64,000 bases of DNA from assembly GCA_944381935.1 (NCBI GenBank), contig CALWMN010000006.1, positions 62,001 to 126,000 on the forward strand. Direction: 5' to 3'. The notes below the pieces were generated by a model that did not search any database, was not told the DNA's origin, and saw only the letters and a list, made by a program, of their open reading frames with translations. This document shows, one piece after another, positions 35,196-44,082 of this stretch (positions within the stretch are counted from its first letter, which is position 1; every line of letters begins with the position of its first letter). The position numbers and the translations under genes were made by a program. This DNA comes from an uncultured Mediterraneibacter sp. Lineage in GTDB: Bacteria > Bacillota > Clostridia > Lachnospirales > Lachnospiraceae.

Positions 35196-35242
35196 AGCGA
35201 TCTGCCGAGGATAGACGATCTGTGCCCGGCAGGTCGCTTTTT
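35196..35242 (+). terminator. Terminator of the uracil permease gene
   Basis: A 12-bp stem with one G-T pair, AGCGATCTGCCG (35196-35207) with 35227-35238, followed by TTTT. Confidence 0.85.
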
Positions 35243-35245
35243 CAA

Positions 35246-35682
35246 CGGTTTTTCAAGGCGGTCTTTTTCATCCCGATGATACTGTCCGTGTCAGCCGTAT
35301 CCCTCCTGTGGAACTTCATCTGTTTTCCGACAGACAAAGGAATCTAAAATACACTGCCTACCCATATCGGCCTTGCGGGGCTGACACCGGTTTTGGCATC
35401 TCTACATCCCAATGCTGTGAGACTCTGTCAAAATGTCGGTCATCATAGTAATTACGGGCGTCCTCAAAATATTTGATATTTGATACTGTATATATCCTCA
35501 CCCCTTCCGGGGGAACGGATAATTCCACCATTGTACCTGCGCTGCTTATGTACAATGAGGCGTACCGGTACGGGCATTATGGAACCGGAAGCGCTATTGC
35601 GACCGTTATCCTTGTGCTCAGCACGGCTGTGTCCATCCTCAGCCTGAGGCTGATGGACAGGCGCGAAAGCGTAGAATATTAG
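35246..35682 (+). pseudogene. Decayed sugar ABC transporter permease (MalF/UgpA-like)
   Basis: Fragments of one binding-protein-dependent sugar permease can be read in order. 35246-35343 gives RFFKAVFFIPMILSVSAVSL and then a stop. About 35390-35465 gives WHLYIPML, a TGA where the family usually has Trp, and then DSVKMSVIIVITGVLKIFD. A 7-bp tandem duplication (ATATTTG twice, 35468-35481) then shifts the frame, after which FDTVYILTPSGGTDNST runs to the normal C-terminal RRESVEY and a stop at 35682. At least three lesions make it non-functional. Confidence 0.8.
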
Positions 35683-35713
35683 GAGGAAGCAATGATCCTA
35701 GAAGGGCTGGCAT

Positions 35714-35790
35714 ATGGCAGGGATTTGTCTGACGACGATCCCGGTGATTATCGCAAATGTCCTGTTTCAAAAAATCTTAAGAAAATGTTT
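35714..35790 (+). pseudogene. C-terminal scrap of a second sugar ABC permease (MalG-like)
   Basis: About 25 codons (MAGICLTTIPVIIANVLFQK) match the last helix of the second permease that normally follows a MalF-type gene, but the usual LTAGAVK-like end is replaced. An AGGAGG site at 35682-35687 survives from the ancient operon junction. It is too short to encode a product. Confidence 0.55.
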
Positions 35791-35888
35791 TAAAAATTCA
35801 CCTGTCATATGGACTATACTTTTCCTGTGTCCGGGGCAGGGATGTGTTCCGGCCCTATATTTACAGGGAAGCAGGAGGCGACAGACAG

Positions 35889-36812
35889 ATGCCGGGAGAG
35901 GTGCGGAGGCGACAGCAGGGGAAGAAAAGGCTGAACAGAAGAGGCAGGAGAAAGCGGCGGATACGAAAGCTTATCAGGCTGGCTGTCCTGGCAGTGCCGC
36001 TCTTTGTCGCAGCAGTGTTTTTCAAAAATCTGTCGGGAGAGTATTCCGTGCTGACAGATTCTGGGATCAAGACTGACTCCGGCACCCATCAGACCTGGAA
36101 TCAGCCGGAACTTCAGAGTATTTCCGACGGGGAGGTGAGAAACGCCCTTGCGGAGATGGCGCAGACAAACGGGAAGGTGCGGCAGGTACTGGAACAGGCG
36201 GACCGGTATCCTGCCAGCCTCCTGGAGCTACTGGCACACAACGAAGAGACGGTGGATTTTGTGCTGGATTATGCGGAAAAAGAGGACCGCGCGCCGGCGG
36301 AGGATATCGGAGCAGTCACAGCCGGTGAAATTCCCCTCCTCATCCAGTGGGATGAACGATGGGGATATGCGCGGTACGGGGACAATATGATTGCGGTCAA
36401 CGGCTGTGGCCCCACTGTGGTTGCAATGGTGGCGGCAGGACTGACAGGGGACAGCGGCATTACTCCTTACAAGGTGGCGCAGTACGCCGAGGCACAGGGA
36501 TATTATACGGGAGAGTCAGGCACCAGCTGGGAGCTGATGACAGAAGGGGCGCAGAACTTCGGCGTCCGAGGAGAGGAAATCAGCCTGAGTGGGAGTGAGG
36601 TTTTCGCAGAGCTTGAGAGCGGACATCCGGTCATATGCAGCATGCGACCAGGAGACTTCACGACGACAGGGCACTTCATCGTGCTGACCGGTGTGGAGGA
36701 CGGAAAGATAAAAGTCAACGATCCGAACAGCAGGAAGCGCAGCGAAACCCTATGGGATTATGATACGCTGGAATATCAGATCAATAACCTCTGGGCGTTT
36801 CAGGGTGAATAA
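35889..36812 (+). CDS. C39-like (papain-fold) cysteine peptidase with N-terminal membrane anchor
   Basis: A 307-residue protein with a very basic N-terminus and one hydrophobic helix (about 29-46). It is thus anchored with its catalytic domain outside. The Peptidase_C39_2 domain has Cys173 in NGCGPT, His262 in GHFIVLTG and the Asn/Asp in KVNDPNS, a complete triad. It is not an ABC-linked bacteriocin processor, because no ABC exporter is near. CAGGAGG places the start at 35889 rather than at an upstream ATG. Its 3' end overlaps that of the converging MFS gene by 13 bp. Confidence 0.85.
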   Translation: MPGEVRRRQQGKKRLNRRGRRKRRIRKLIRLAVLAVPLFVAAVFFKNLSGEYSVLTDSGIKTDSGTHQTWNQPELQSISDGEVRNALAEMAQTNGKVRQVLEQADRYPASLLELLAHNEETVDFVLDYAEKEDRAPAEDIGAVTAGEIPLLIQWDERWGYARYGDNMIAVNGCGPTVVAMVAAGLTGDSGITPYKVAQYAEAQGYYTGESGTSWELMTEGAQNFGVRGEEISLSGSEVFAELESGHPVICSMRPGDFTTTGHFIVLTGVEDGKIKVNDPNSRKRSETLWDYDTLEYQINNLWAFQGE

Positions 36813-38215
36813 GGTTTCAGATGGCTTTCCACTCCGAAAATCGAGATTGCCAGCAGTACTACAGCTCCGGCTGTCATCCAGAGGAAGGAGACATTCATAC
36901 CGTGCATCAGCGCATTGTCGCCGTAAGAATCGGCAGAAGCTGCGCTCACGGTTGTCATGATCCCCACAAAGACCGCCGAGCCGATGGATCCGGCGATTGT
37001 GCGAAAAGAAGTCAGCAGGGAGGACGCATCTGCCACTTTCTTAAGGTCCACATTGCCCGTACCCCATGTAAGCAGAGGCATCATCAGGCTTCCGATGGAA
37101 AGATTTCGGATCACGTTAAGTGACGCGGCAACCCAGAGCGGCGTCTCCATAGTGATGAAGGACATCCCGATATTGCTGATCACAAGAGCCGCAGAGCCGA
37201 TCACAAAAAGCTTTTTGATTCCCATTTTGTCATACATTCTGCCTGCAAAAGGGCTGACAACGGCAGTGGCAAGAGAACCCGGCAGCGTGACCAGCCCTGA
37301 GACAACAGCGGAGTACCCCATCACGCTCTGGACATACAGGGGCATCATGACAGAGGATCCCATCATGACCAGATAGAGGACCATGCTGGCAATCACACTC
37401 ACAGCATAATTTTTGTTGCCCAGGATCCTGACATCCAGGAAAGGTGTATCCAGTCCGCACTGTCTGCCGATGAAAAACGTGCATACGACGATACCGATGA
37501 GCAGCGGGAGACCTGCCTGCACGCTGATCAGCCCGTAGCTGCTGATGTTCCCGATTCCAAGGGTGATACCGCCGAAAGCCAGGATGCTTTCCGCAAAAGA
37601 AAGCATATCGAATTTTTTGTCCTGAAGCTCCAGGACATCTTCAAATGCAAAGCTGGAAATAGCAAAAGAGAATATCATGATAATGAGGACCAGATAAAAG
37701 ATGGATTTCCAGCCAAAGGCGTCGATCATCAGTCCCGCAAGCGTAGGGGCGACAATGGGTGCGGCTGTCGTGGCAAGGCCGTATGTCCCCATCATGGCTC
37801 CCTTTTTCTCAATCGGGTACATCGTCAGGATGATGACCTGCGCTGCAGACATCAAGACGCCGTTGCCGCACGCCTGCAGGATTCTCCCTGCCATCATAAG
37901 GGCGAAGCTTCTGCCCAAAATGCTGAGCAGGATACCGATGATAAAACAGCCGATTCCCGACATGTATAATCTTTTTGTGGGAAATCGTGTGATCAGGAAT
38001 GCGGTCAGCGGCAGGACCATCCCCATAGCCAGAGAATAACCGCTTGTGACCCACTGCCCGATTGATGTGCTGACATTGAAATACTCCACTACATTGGGAA
38101 GAGCCGTAGTCATGGCAGTTGAGAGTATCGATGTTGCAATGCCGGAGACAACCAGGTTGAGAAAAATCAGAGTTCGTTTCCGGTCAGTTAATCTTGAAGT
38201 ATTACTGTGGTTCAT
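36800..38215 (-). CDS. MFS drug exporter (DHA2/EmrB-QacA type)
   Basis: A 471-residue transporter with 14 predicted helices. Motif A appears as TRFPTKRLYMSG near residue 80, motif C as APIVAPTLAGLM near residue 152, and an SFR-type loop near 406. It overlaps the end of the upstream MarR gene by 14 nt, a standard regulator-exporter operon that probably responds to an amphipathic inhibitor. The substrate is unknown. Confidence 0.92.
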   Translation of the reverse strand: MNHSNTSRLTDRKRTLIFLNLVVSGIATSILSTAMTTALPNVVEYFNVSTSIGQWVTSGYSLAMGMVLPLTAFLITRFPTKRLYMSGIGCFIIGILLSILGRSFALMMAGRILQACGNGVLMSAAQVIILTMYPIEKKGAMMGTYGLATTAAPIVAPTLAGLMIDAFGWKSIFYLVLIIMIFSFAISSFAFEDVLELQDKKFDMLSFAESILAFGGITLGIGNISSYGLISVQAGLPLLIGIVVCTFFIGRQCGLDTPFLDVRILGNKNYAVSVIASMVLYLVMMGSSVMMPLYVQSVMGYSAVVSGLVTLPGSLATAVVSPFAGRMYDKMGIKKLFVIGSAALVISNIGMSFITMETPLWVAASLNVIRNLSIGSLMMPLLTWGTGNVDLKKVADASSLLTSFRTIAGSIGSAVFVGIMTTVSAASADSYGDNALMHGMNVSFLWMTAGAVVLLAISIFGVESHLKPYSP

Positions 38216-38666
38216 GGTGTTCCTCCATTCTGTGCCATACTTTCTGATTGATGTTATCCACCATCTGCTGAAGGGAGCCCTCTGTCACAGCTATCTGAGA
38301 CGGGGCAATGCCGGCGCTTAAGTCGGCGTAAAATTCAGCATGTATTTTTTTGATCTGTTTCGCTGCGGGGACTGCTTTGTCTGTCAGATATAGATGCCTG
38401 ACGCGACGGTCCTTTTCATCTCTGATAATCTTGATATACCCGATCTCTGTCAGCTTTTTCATGATTTTACTCAGTGTTCCCCTGTCAACCCGGATGAACT
38501 CTGCCATCTCCTGAGGGGAAGCACCGGGATGATCATAAATGTATTCTACATAAAACTGCTGACCCCAGCCGATCTCATACCCGGACAGGCCCCGGTCATA
38601 ATACATCTTCATGAGCCTGTCAAAGATAGAGACGCAGCGGGCCAGATTTGAAAAATAATCCTTCAT
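38202..38666 (-). CDS. MarR-family transcriptional regulator
   Basis: A 154-residue winged-helix regulator: ASPQEMAEFIRVDRGTLSKI is the recognition helix-turn-helix (about 49-68), and IIRDEKDRRVRHLYLT is the wing. The frame opens further upstream at 38729, but AAAGGAGTC places the start at 38666, inside the promoter-distal leader. A 16-bp near-perfect palindrome lies over its -35 region, so autoregulation together with the downstream exporter is likely. Confidence 0.9.
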   Translation of the reverse strand: MKDYFSNLARCVSIFDRLMKMYYDRGLSGYEIGWGQQFYVEYIYDHPGASPQEMAEFIRVDRGTLSKIMKKLTEIGYIKIIRDEKDRRVRHLYLTDKAVPAAKQIKKIHAEFYADLSAGIAPSQIAVTEGSLQQMVDNINQKVWHRMEEHHEPQ

Positions 38667-38699
38667 TTTGTAAAAGACTCCTTTCCCGGCCATTTTTGG

Positions 38700-38731
38700 A
38701 TTATAGCACAGAAAAAGTAGCGCGCGCAACT
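38700..38731 (-). promoter_or_regulatory. marR-MFS promoter with MarR-type operator
   Basis: On the minus strand TTGCGC (38724-38729) and TATAAT (38700-38705) are 18 bp apart. The palindrome AGTAGCGCGCGCAACT (38716-38731), with one arm mismatch, overlaps the -35 element. It has the AGTTGC-GCAACT form common to MarR sites. Confidence 0.75.
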
Positions 38732-38761
38732 ATTTTTTGTTTTACATTTCGACAGATATAA

Positions 38762-38797
38762 AAAAGGCCCTGAAACCGGTCTGTTTCAGAGCCTTTT
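38762..38797 (-). terminator. Terminator of argG
   Basis: A 15-bp stem with one mismatch (38762-38776 with 38783-38797). Read on the minus strand it ends in CCTTTTTT. Confidence 0.85.
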
Positions 38798-38811
38798 GGC
38801 ATGTTACCTGA

Positions 38812-40044
38812 TTATTTCTGATTCTCTTTTGAGAGTTCCTGCATCTTCATCGCGCGGACTTTGAGCGGCAGCCCGAACAGATTGATGAATCCATCCGCGT
38901 CATGGTGGTCATACAGGTCGCCTGTCGTGAAGCTTGCCAGGGATTCATTATACAGAGAATACGGAGAAGTTTCTCCTGCTTTAATAATATTTCCTTTATA
39001 TAATTTGAATTTCACTTCACCGGTCACATACTCCTGCGTCACATCGATAAATGCCTGGATCGCCTCGCGCAGTGGTGTGAACCATTTCCCTTCGTATACG
39101 ACCTGGGCCAGCTTGCTGCCCATTTCTTTTTTTACTTCATAGGTAGCGCGGTCAAGGCAGAGTTCTTCAAGCTGCTCATGCGCCTCCATGAGGATGGTTC
39201 CGCCCGGCGTTTCGTATACGCCGCGGGATTTCATGCCGACAACGCGGTTCTCTACGATATCGATAATGCCGATGCCGTGCTTTCCGCCCAGTTTGTTCAG
39301 CTCTGTGATAATCTCGGAGACTTTCATTCTTTTTCCGTTCAGAGATTTCGGTATGCCCGCTTCAAATGTCATGGTCACATATTCCGGCTTGTCAGGAGCC
39401 TTCTCCGGCGGAACTGTGAGCACAAGAAGATCGTCATAGTTCGGCTCAACAGACGGGTCTTCCAGTTCCAGTCCCTCGTGGCTGATGTGCCACAGGTTAC
39501 GGTCACGGCTGTAGCTGTGTTTCGTGTCAAAGGGAAGGTCGATGCCATGCTGGCGGCAGTACTCGATCTCGTCTTCACGGGACTGCATGGTCCATACATC
39601 CGTCATGCGCCAGGGGGCGATAATCTTGAGATCAGGGGCAAGCGCCCGGATTCCCAGCTCAAAACGGATCTGGTCGTTCCCCTTTCCGGTTGCGCCGTGG
39701 CAGATGGCAACGGCATTTTCCTTGCGTGCGATCTCCACCAGTTTTTTCGCAATAGCAGGACGCGCCATAGACGTCCCGAGCAGATATTTGTTCTCATATA
39801 CTGCTCCCGCCTTTACACAGGGCATAATAAAATCATCGCAAAATTCATCTACAATATTCTCAATGTATAATTTGGATGCCCCGGAAAGCTTTGCCCGTTC
39901 CTCCAGACCGTCCAGTTCGTCGCCCTGCCCGCAGTCGATGCAGCAGCAGACAACATCGTAGCCGAATGTCTCCTTGAGCCACGGGATGATTGCAGTGGTG
40001 TCAAGTCCTCCTGAATATGCCAAAACAACTTTTTCTTTACTCAT
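38812..40044 (-). CDS. argG: Argininosuccinate synthase
   Basis: A 410-residue ATP-dependent enzyme joining citrulline and aspartate. The P-loop AYSGGLDTT is at residues 9-17 and the citrulline/Asp-binding segment [12 protein letters not shown] is near residue 118. SYSRDRNLW is also conserved. TTCAGGAGGAA sets the start at 40044, although the frame is open further upstream. No argH follows; the gene is bounded by its own promoter and terminator. Repeated ArgR-like boxes upstream indicate arginine repression. Confidence 0.97.
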   Translation of the reverse strand: MSKEKVVLAYSGGLDTTAIIPWLKETFGYDVVCCCIDCGQGDELDGLEERAKLSGASKLYIENIVDEFCDDFIMPCVKAGAVYENKYLLGTSMARPAIAKKLVEIARKENAVAICHGATGKGNDQIRFELGIRALAPDLKIIAPWRMTDVWTMQSREDEIEYCRQHGIDLPFDTKHSYSRDRNLWHISHEGLELEDPSVEPNYDDLLVLTVPPEKAPDKPEYVTMTFEAGIPKSLNGKRMKVSEIITELNKLGGKHGIGIIDIVENRVVGMKSRGVYETPGGTILMEAHEQLEELCLDRATYEVKKEMGSKLAQVVYEGKWFTPLREAIQAFIDVTQEYVTGEVKFKLYKGNIIKAGETSPYSLYNESLASFTTGDLYDHHDADGFINLFGLPLKVRAMKMQELSKENQK

Positions 40045-40103
40045 GATGATTCCTCCTGAAATGTATTTTGATCCGCTTTTGCGGCTGTCTCTGCGCAAGC
40101 TAC

Positions 40104-40208
40104 AACATACTATACACCACATTTTATAATTATGCAAGAGAAAATTAATAAAAATTAATTTTATGCATAAATAATGGATAAAATGCATAAAAAATGAATA
40201 CATATGCA
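40104..40208 (-). promoter_or_regulatory. argG promoter with an array of ArgR-type boxes
   Basis: On the minus strand TTGCAT (40132-40137) and TATAGT (40109-40114) are 17 bp apart. Boxes of the form TGNAT-N3/4-ATNCA cover it at 40124-40136 (over -35) and, weakly, at 40104-40116 (over -10). Three more lie upstream at 40155-40167, 40175-40187 and 40195-40208, each starting exactly 20 bp after the last. The last, TGAATACATATGCA, is the best match. Confidence 0.72.
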
Positions 40209-40364
40209 TGAATATACAGAGACGGAGCGGGATAACCGGACGGAGAAAAGGTCGCCCGTACCCGGAACTGTTCAGGCTATGTGATTCTGTCACGGATAAA
40301 GCGGAAAAAGTATGGTATGATGACAGAAAATAAATTTTCAGGATAAAGGACAGGAGACAAAAAT

Positions 40365-41696
40365 ATGGGTTTTACGATAGAAACAGGTATTTCAGCAATT
40401 ACAGTTTTCATGCAGGGCATCTTAAGTTTCTTCTCTCCCTGTGTGTTGCCTTTGGTGCCGCTGTATCTGGGGTATCTCTCGGGCGGCCTGGGAGCGGAGG
40501 GGCAGGCGCCCGGCAGTGAAAAGAGCGGTGGGAATCCGGATGCGTCCGCCGGCGGGATGCGCCTTTTCATACGGGTGCTCTTCTTTGCCGTCGGCATAAG
40601 CGCAGCGTTTTTCATCCTTGGTCTTGGCGCTTCTGCCGCCGGGACATTTTTTAAAGAGCAGCGGATGCTGTTTGCAAGGATCGGGGGGATACTGGTCGTT
40701 CTTTTCGGCTTATACCAGCTTGGTGTTTTTGGAAACTCCAGGCTGCTCGGGGAAGAACACAGGATTCCATTCCACCTTGAGAAGATGACAATGTCCCCGC
40801 TGACAGCGCTTTTAATGGGATTTACGTTCAGCTTTGCATGGACGCCATGCGTGGGCCCCGCGCTCACGAGCGTCCTTTTGATGGCAGGAAGCGCAAGCAC
40901 AAGTGTAAAAGGGTTTCTTCTGATCGGAGTGTACACGCTGGGATTTATCCTGCCGTTTCTCGCAGCCGGGATATTCACGGCAAGGCTGCTTGGATTTTTC
41001 CGGCGGCATTTAAATGTCGTCCGGTATACGGTGAAGGTCGGCGGGATCCTCATGGTAGTTATGGGACTCCTTATGTTCACAGGGACAATGAATGACATCA
41101 CAGGGTATCTGTCCACAGTGCAGGAGACCGCTGATGCAGGTAATGCCGGGAGTGGCGGCAGCGGCACTTCGACCGGACAGGGCTCCTCTTCCAGGCAGGA
41201 GGAGAATGCAGCGGAAAAAGACGAAGACGCATCAGAGGAGAGTTCCTCGGAAAAGACGCCGGCATACGCTTTTGAACTAACGGACCAGTATGGAAATACG
41301 CATACGCTGTCTGACTATGAGGGGAAGGTGATCTTTCTGAATTTCTGGGGAACATGGTGCCCGCCCTGCAGGGCAGAGATGCCGGATATCCAGAAGCTGT
41401 ATGAGGAATATCTGGAAGAAGGGGAAAATGCAGAAGTTGTGATCCTGGGCGTGGCAGCTCCGAATATGGGGCAGGAGGGCACGGAAGATGAGATCAGACA
41501 GTTTATGGACGAAAACGGGTATACGTATCCGGTGCTCATGGATACGGCTTACGAGATGTTCAACTGGTACGGGATCGCGTCGTTTCCTACAACATTTATG
41601 ATTGACAGGGAGGGAAACGTGTTCGGATATGTTACAGGGCAGATGTCCGAAGATATCATGCGGAGCATTATACGGCAGACACTGGAGGGGGAGTGA
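40365..41696 (+). CDS. CcdA-TlpA fusion: membrane thiol-electron transporter plus thioredoxin-like domain
   Basis: A 443-residue fusion. Residues 1-245 are a CcdA/DsbD-beta six-helix unit with its two redox cysteines in [11 protein letters not shown] and WTPCVGP. A Gly/Ser/Glu-rich linker (about 255-300) follows, then a TlpA/ResA-type thioredoxin fold with the active site WCPPC near residue 330 and the cis-Pro loop SFPTTF. The arrangement lets reductant pass from cytoplasmic thioredoxin through the membrane to an outer thioredoxin domain in one polypeptide. Clients could be cytochromes or misoxidised surface proteins; no cytochrome genes are nearby. Confidence 0.92.
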   Translation: MGFTIETGISAITVFMQGILSFFSPCVLPLVPLYLGYLSGGLGAEGQAPGSEKSGGNPDASAGGMRLFIRVLFFAVGISAAFFILGLGASAAGTFFKEQRMLFARIGGILVVLFGLYQLGVFGNSRLLGEEHRIPFHLEKMTMSPLTALLMGFTFSFAWTPCVGPALTSVLLMAGSASTSVKGFLLIGVYTLGFILPFLAAGIFTARLLGFFRRHLNVVRYTVKVGGILMVVMGLLMFTGTMNDITGYLSTVQETADAGNAGSGGSGTSTGQGSSSRQEENAAEKDEDASEESSSEKTPAYAFELTDQYGNTHTLSDYEGKVIFLNFWGTWCPPCRAEMPDIQKLYEEYLEEGENAEVVILGVAAPNMGQEGTEDEIRQFMDENGYTYPVLMDTAYEMFNWYGIASFPTTFMIDREGNVFGYVTGQMSEDIMRSIIRQTLEGE

Positions 41697-41713
41697 TCCC
41701 CCTCTGATACATA

Positions 41714-42454
41714 TCAGGGCACCTGTGATTTTTTTGCAGAGATGAGAAGCATCATAGGGCGGCGCATTTCATCCCGCATCCCCGGAAGGTCCATCATTTC
41801 TTCCGGGGGCTGCGGTTCTGTAACATGCTGGATCATAAATCCGTTTTGCAGCATTGCATTGAGGTATGTCGTAAGTGTTCTGTGATATTTTGTCACTTTC
41901 TCACCCAGGAATACGGCTTCTCTTTTTCCCTCATAATAATAATGATCAACCGGGAAATGGAGAATGTTCCCATCACTGTCATAATACCAGTCCTGTGTTC
42001 CATAGGAAGTAAAGACCGGATGTTCCACAGAAAATACAAATTCCCCGCCTTTTTTCAGCCACATTGCTATATTTTTTGCCAATGGTTCAAAATCTTTTAC
42101 ATAATGAAATGCCAGGGAGCTTAAGACGATATCAAATGTCCCTGCCCGGAAATCCAAATCTTCCATTGCAATACACTGATATTCGATTCTCTTGTCACTA
42201 TTTCTCTGCCTGGCAGTTTCCAGCATCTTATGAGATATATCTGTCCCCAAAACGAAATCCGCCCCGTTTTCTGCCGCATATTTGCAGTGCCAGCCATAAC
42301 CGCATCCCAAATCTAAAACCTTCCTGCCTTTGAAGTCCGGGAGGATTTTCTGCAATTCTGACCATTCTCCGGCTCCATTTAACCCCTTTTTAGAGCGTTC
42401 CATCTGGCTGTACTTCTCAAAAAACTGCTTGTTGTCATATTTGTTTTCTTTCAT
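41714..42454 (-). CDS. Class I SAM-dependent methyltransferase
   Basis: A 246-residue soluble methyltransferase. Motif I is VLDLGCGYGWH near residue 47, followed by the acidic loop LGTDIS and motif IV DIVLSSLAFHY near residue 107. It belongs to the Methyltransf_11/UbiE-like group of small-molecule enzymes. GGAGGAACC supports ATG 42454 over an upstream ATG at 42505. It converges on the CcdA-TlpA gene and stands alone; the substrate is unknown. Confidence 0.88.
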   Translation of the reverse strand: MKENKYDNKQFFEKYSQMERSKKGLNGAGEWSELQKILPDFKGRKVLDLGCGYGWHCKYAAENGADFVLGTDISHKMLETARQRNSDKRIEYQCIAMEDLDFRAGTFDIVLSSLAFHYVKDFEPLAKNIAMWLKKGGEFVFSVEHPVFTSYGTQDWYYDSDGNILHFPVDHYYYEGKREAVFLGEKVTKYHRTLTTYLNAMLQNGFMIQHVTEPQPPEEMMDLPGMRDEMRRPMMLLISAKKSQVP

Positions 42455-42582
42455 TTCTGGTTCCTCCCATGAATGGATAAATTTCCTGCCGTTATCATTG
42501 TACACGGTTTTATGGAGAAAGGAAACGGCAGCCTGACGGAAGAGAAGGAGCAGGCTCTTTCGCCAGATGAAAGACCTGGACA

Positions 42583-42611
42583 GTGACGGGGCAGGAAATT
42601 CGTGCTATAAT
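42583..42611 (+). promoter_or_regulatory. Promoter of the DNA glycosylase operon
   Basis: GTGACG (42583-42588), a 17-bp spacer and TATAAT (42606-42611), 85 nt ahead of the glycosylase start. Confidence 0.45.
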
Positions 42612-42695
42612 GGTGACGTTGGCGTATGCAGGGCACGGCTTTGCGTATACAAGCGATATTTGTTTTTCTCGATGAAAGTGTAACAGGAGAGTGTT

Positions 42696-43511
42696 ATGAT
42701 AACGATAGAAAACCATTGTTTTTCCATTCCGCAGATCTGCAGATCGGGGCAGTGCTTCCGGCTGGATGAACGGGAGGACGGCGCCTATGACCTGGTCGCG
42801 TCAGACCATTACCTCAGGCTGGAACCCGCTCAGGACAATACGCTGCTTTACTGTACGCAGGAGGAATATGAGACGTTCTGGAAAAGCTATTTTGATCTTG
42901 AAACAGACTATGAGGCTTTCCAAAACCGGATCGATGAGCATGATACATATTTGAGATCAGCGGCGGAGTTCGGAAGGGGAATCCGGATTCTCAGGCAGGA
43001 TGTGTGGGAGATGATCCTCACTTTTATTATTTCCCAGCAGAACAATATCCCGCGGATCAAAGGATTGATCCGGGCGCTGAGTGAGAAATATGGAAATCAG
43101 ATCGAGACAGAGGAAGGAAAGACTTTTTACGCCTTTCCCGATGCTCTTTGCCTTGCGGCTGTGTCTGAGGAAGAACTCAGGCAGATGAAGCTGGGATACC
43201 GCAGCCGGTACATCCTGAATACTGCAAGAAGCGTGGCGTCGGGCGGGATCGATCTTGCCGCTCTGCCGGCGCTGGAATATGCGAAGGCGCGGGAGGAACT
43301 GATGAAGCTTTCGGGGGTGGGCGGCAAAGTGGCAGACTGCATCTGCCTGTTCGCGCTTCACCAGATGGATGCATTCCCGGTGGACACCCACATTAAAAAA
43401 GTGGTAGACTCAAAGTATGGCGGAAAATTCCCGTTTAAGCGGTACACAGGCTGTGCGGGAGTGATGCAGCAGTATATCTTTTATTATGACCTGAAAGGAG
43501 AAGACAGATGA
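42696..43511 (+). CDS. OGG1-type 8-oxoguanine DNA glycosylase/AP lyase
   Basis: A 271-residue bifunctional DNA-repair enzyme of the HhH-GPD superfamily. The helix-hairpin-helix LSGVGGKVADC contains the nucleophilic Lys211, and the GPD loop has Asp230 in FPVDTHIKK. The N-terminal beta domain (SGQCFRLDE) is the OGG1-like one rather than MutY/Nth, and no [4Fe-4S] cysteine cluster is present. The last codons overlap the next gene by 4 bp (ATGA). Confidence 0.9.
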   Translation: MITIENHCFSIPQICRSGQCFRLDEREDGAYDLVASDHYLRLEPAQDNTLLYCTQEEYETFWKSYFDLETDYEAFQNRIDEHDTYLRSAAEFGRGIRILRQDVWEMILTFIISQQNNIPRIKGLIRALSEKYGNQIETEEGKTFYAFPDALCLAAVSEEELRQMKLGYRSRYILNTARSVASGGIDLAALPALEYAKAREELMKLSGVGGKVADCICLFALHQMDAFPVDTHIKKVVDSKYGGKFPFKRYTGCAGVMQQYIFYYDLKGEDR

Positions 43512-44035
43512 AGATTTTAGTAGTGGTGGATATGCAGAATGATTTTATTGACGGGGCGCTTGGCACCGGGGAGGCGGTTCGGATCGTCCCCGGGGCGGCA
43601 GAGCAGATCAGGAATTTTGCCGGGAAAGTCATTGCCACCCGCGATACCCACGGTGAAAACTACATGGATACGCAGGAGGGAAAGAAACTTCCGGTCATGC
43701 ATTGCGTGAAAGGGACCGGCGGATGGGAGATCAGGAGCGAGATTGATGCGGCGCTGGAGGAAAGAGGAGCTGCCAGGATTGACAAACCGACTTTTGGCAG
43801 TGTGGAACTTGGCAGTTATATAAAGGGGCTGGACCGTGCGGAGGATCCTGTGGAGGAGATCACGCTGATCGGATTGTGTACGGATATCTGTGTGATTTCA
43901 AATGCGCTTTTGCTGAAGGCATATCTCCCGGAAGTGCCGGTCAAAGTGATCGCGTCCTGCTGTGCCGGGGTGACGCCCCAGAGCCATGCGCAGGCTCTTG
44001 AGGCGATGAAGATGTGCCAGATTGAGGTCGTTTAA
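43508..44035 (+). CDS. Nicotinamidase/isochorismatase-like cysteine hydrolase
   Basis: A 175-residue amidohydrolase of the isochorismatase superfamily. The triad is Asp9 (VVDMQNDF), the Lys of RIDKPTFGS near residue 98 and Cys128 in CTDICV. The size and the DTH metal-like motif (TRDTHGENY) resemble PncA-type nicotinamidases. Start and stop overlap the glycosylase gene by 4 bp, so translation is coupled. Confidence 0.85.
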   Translation: MKILVVVDMQNDFIDGALGTGEAVRIVPGAAEQIRNFAGKVIATRDTHGENYMDTQEGKKLPVMHCVKGTGGWEIRSEIDAALEERGAARIDKPTFGSVELGSYIKGLDRAEDPVEEITLIGLCTDICVISNALLLKAYLPEVPVKVIASCCAGVTPQSHAQALEAMKMCQIEVV

Positions 44036-44082
44036 CTGCCAGGATACAGGGCAAAGAGAAGAAAGGCAGAGGAGGTGAGGCA

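Noticed and set aside
35358..35555. A 65-codon minus-strand frame that might be a small gene
   Set aside because: The plus strand here carries fragments of a sugar ABC permease in the expected order, which explains the sequence better.
35473..35682. A free-standing 69-residue membrane protein
   Set aside because: It is the C-terminal piece of the decayed ABC permease after the 7-bp duplication, without a ribosome site of its own.
40277..41167. A 296-codon minus-strand open frame
   Set aside because: Antisense to the CcdA part of the fusion gene; Pro/Ser-rich composition typical of an antisense of membrane-protein codons.
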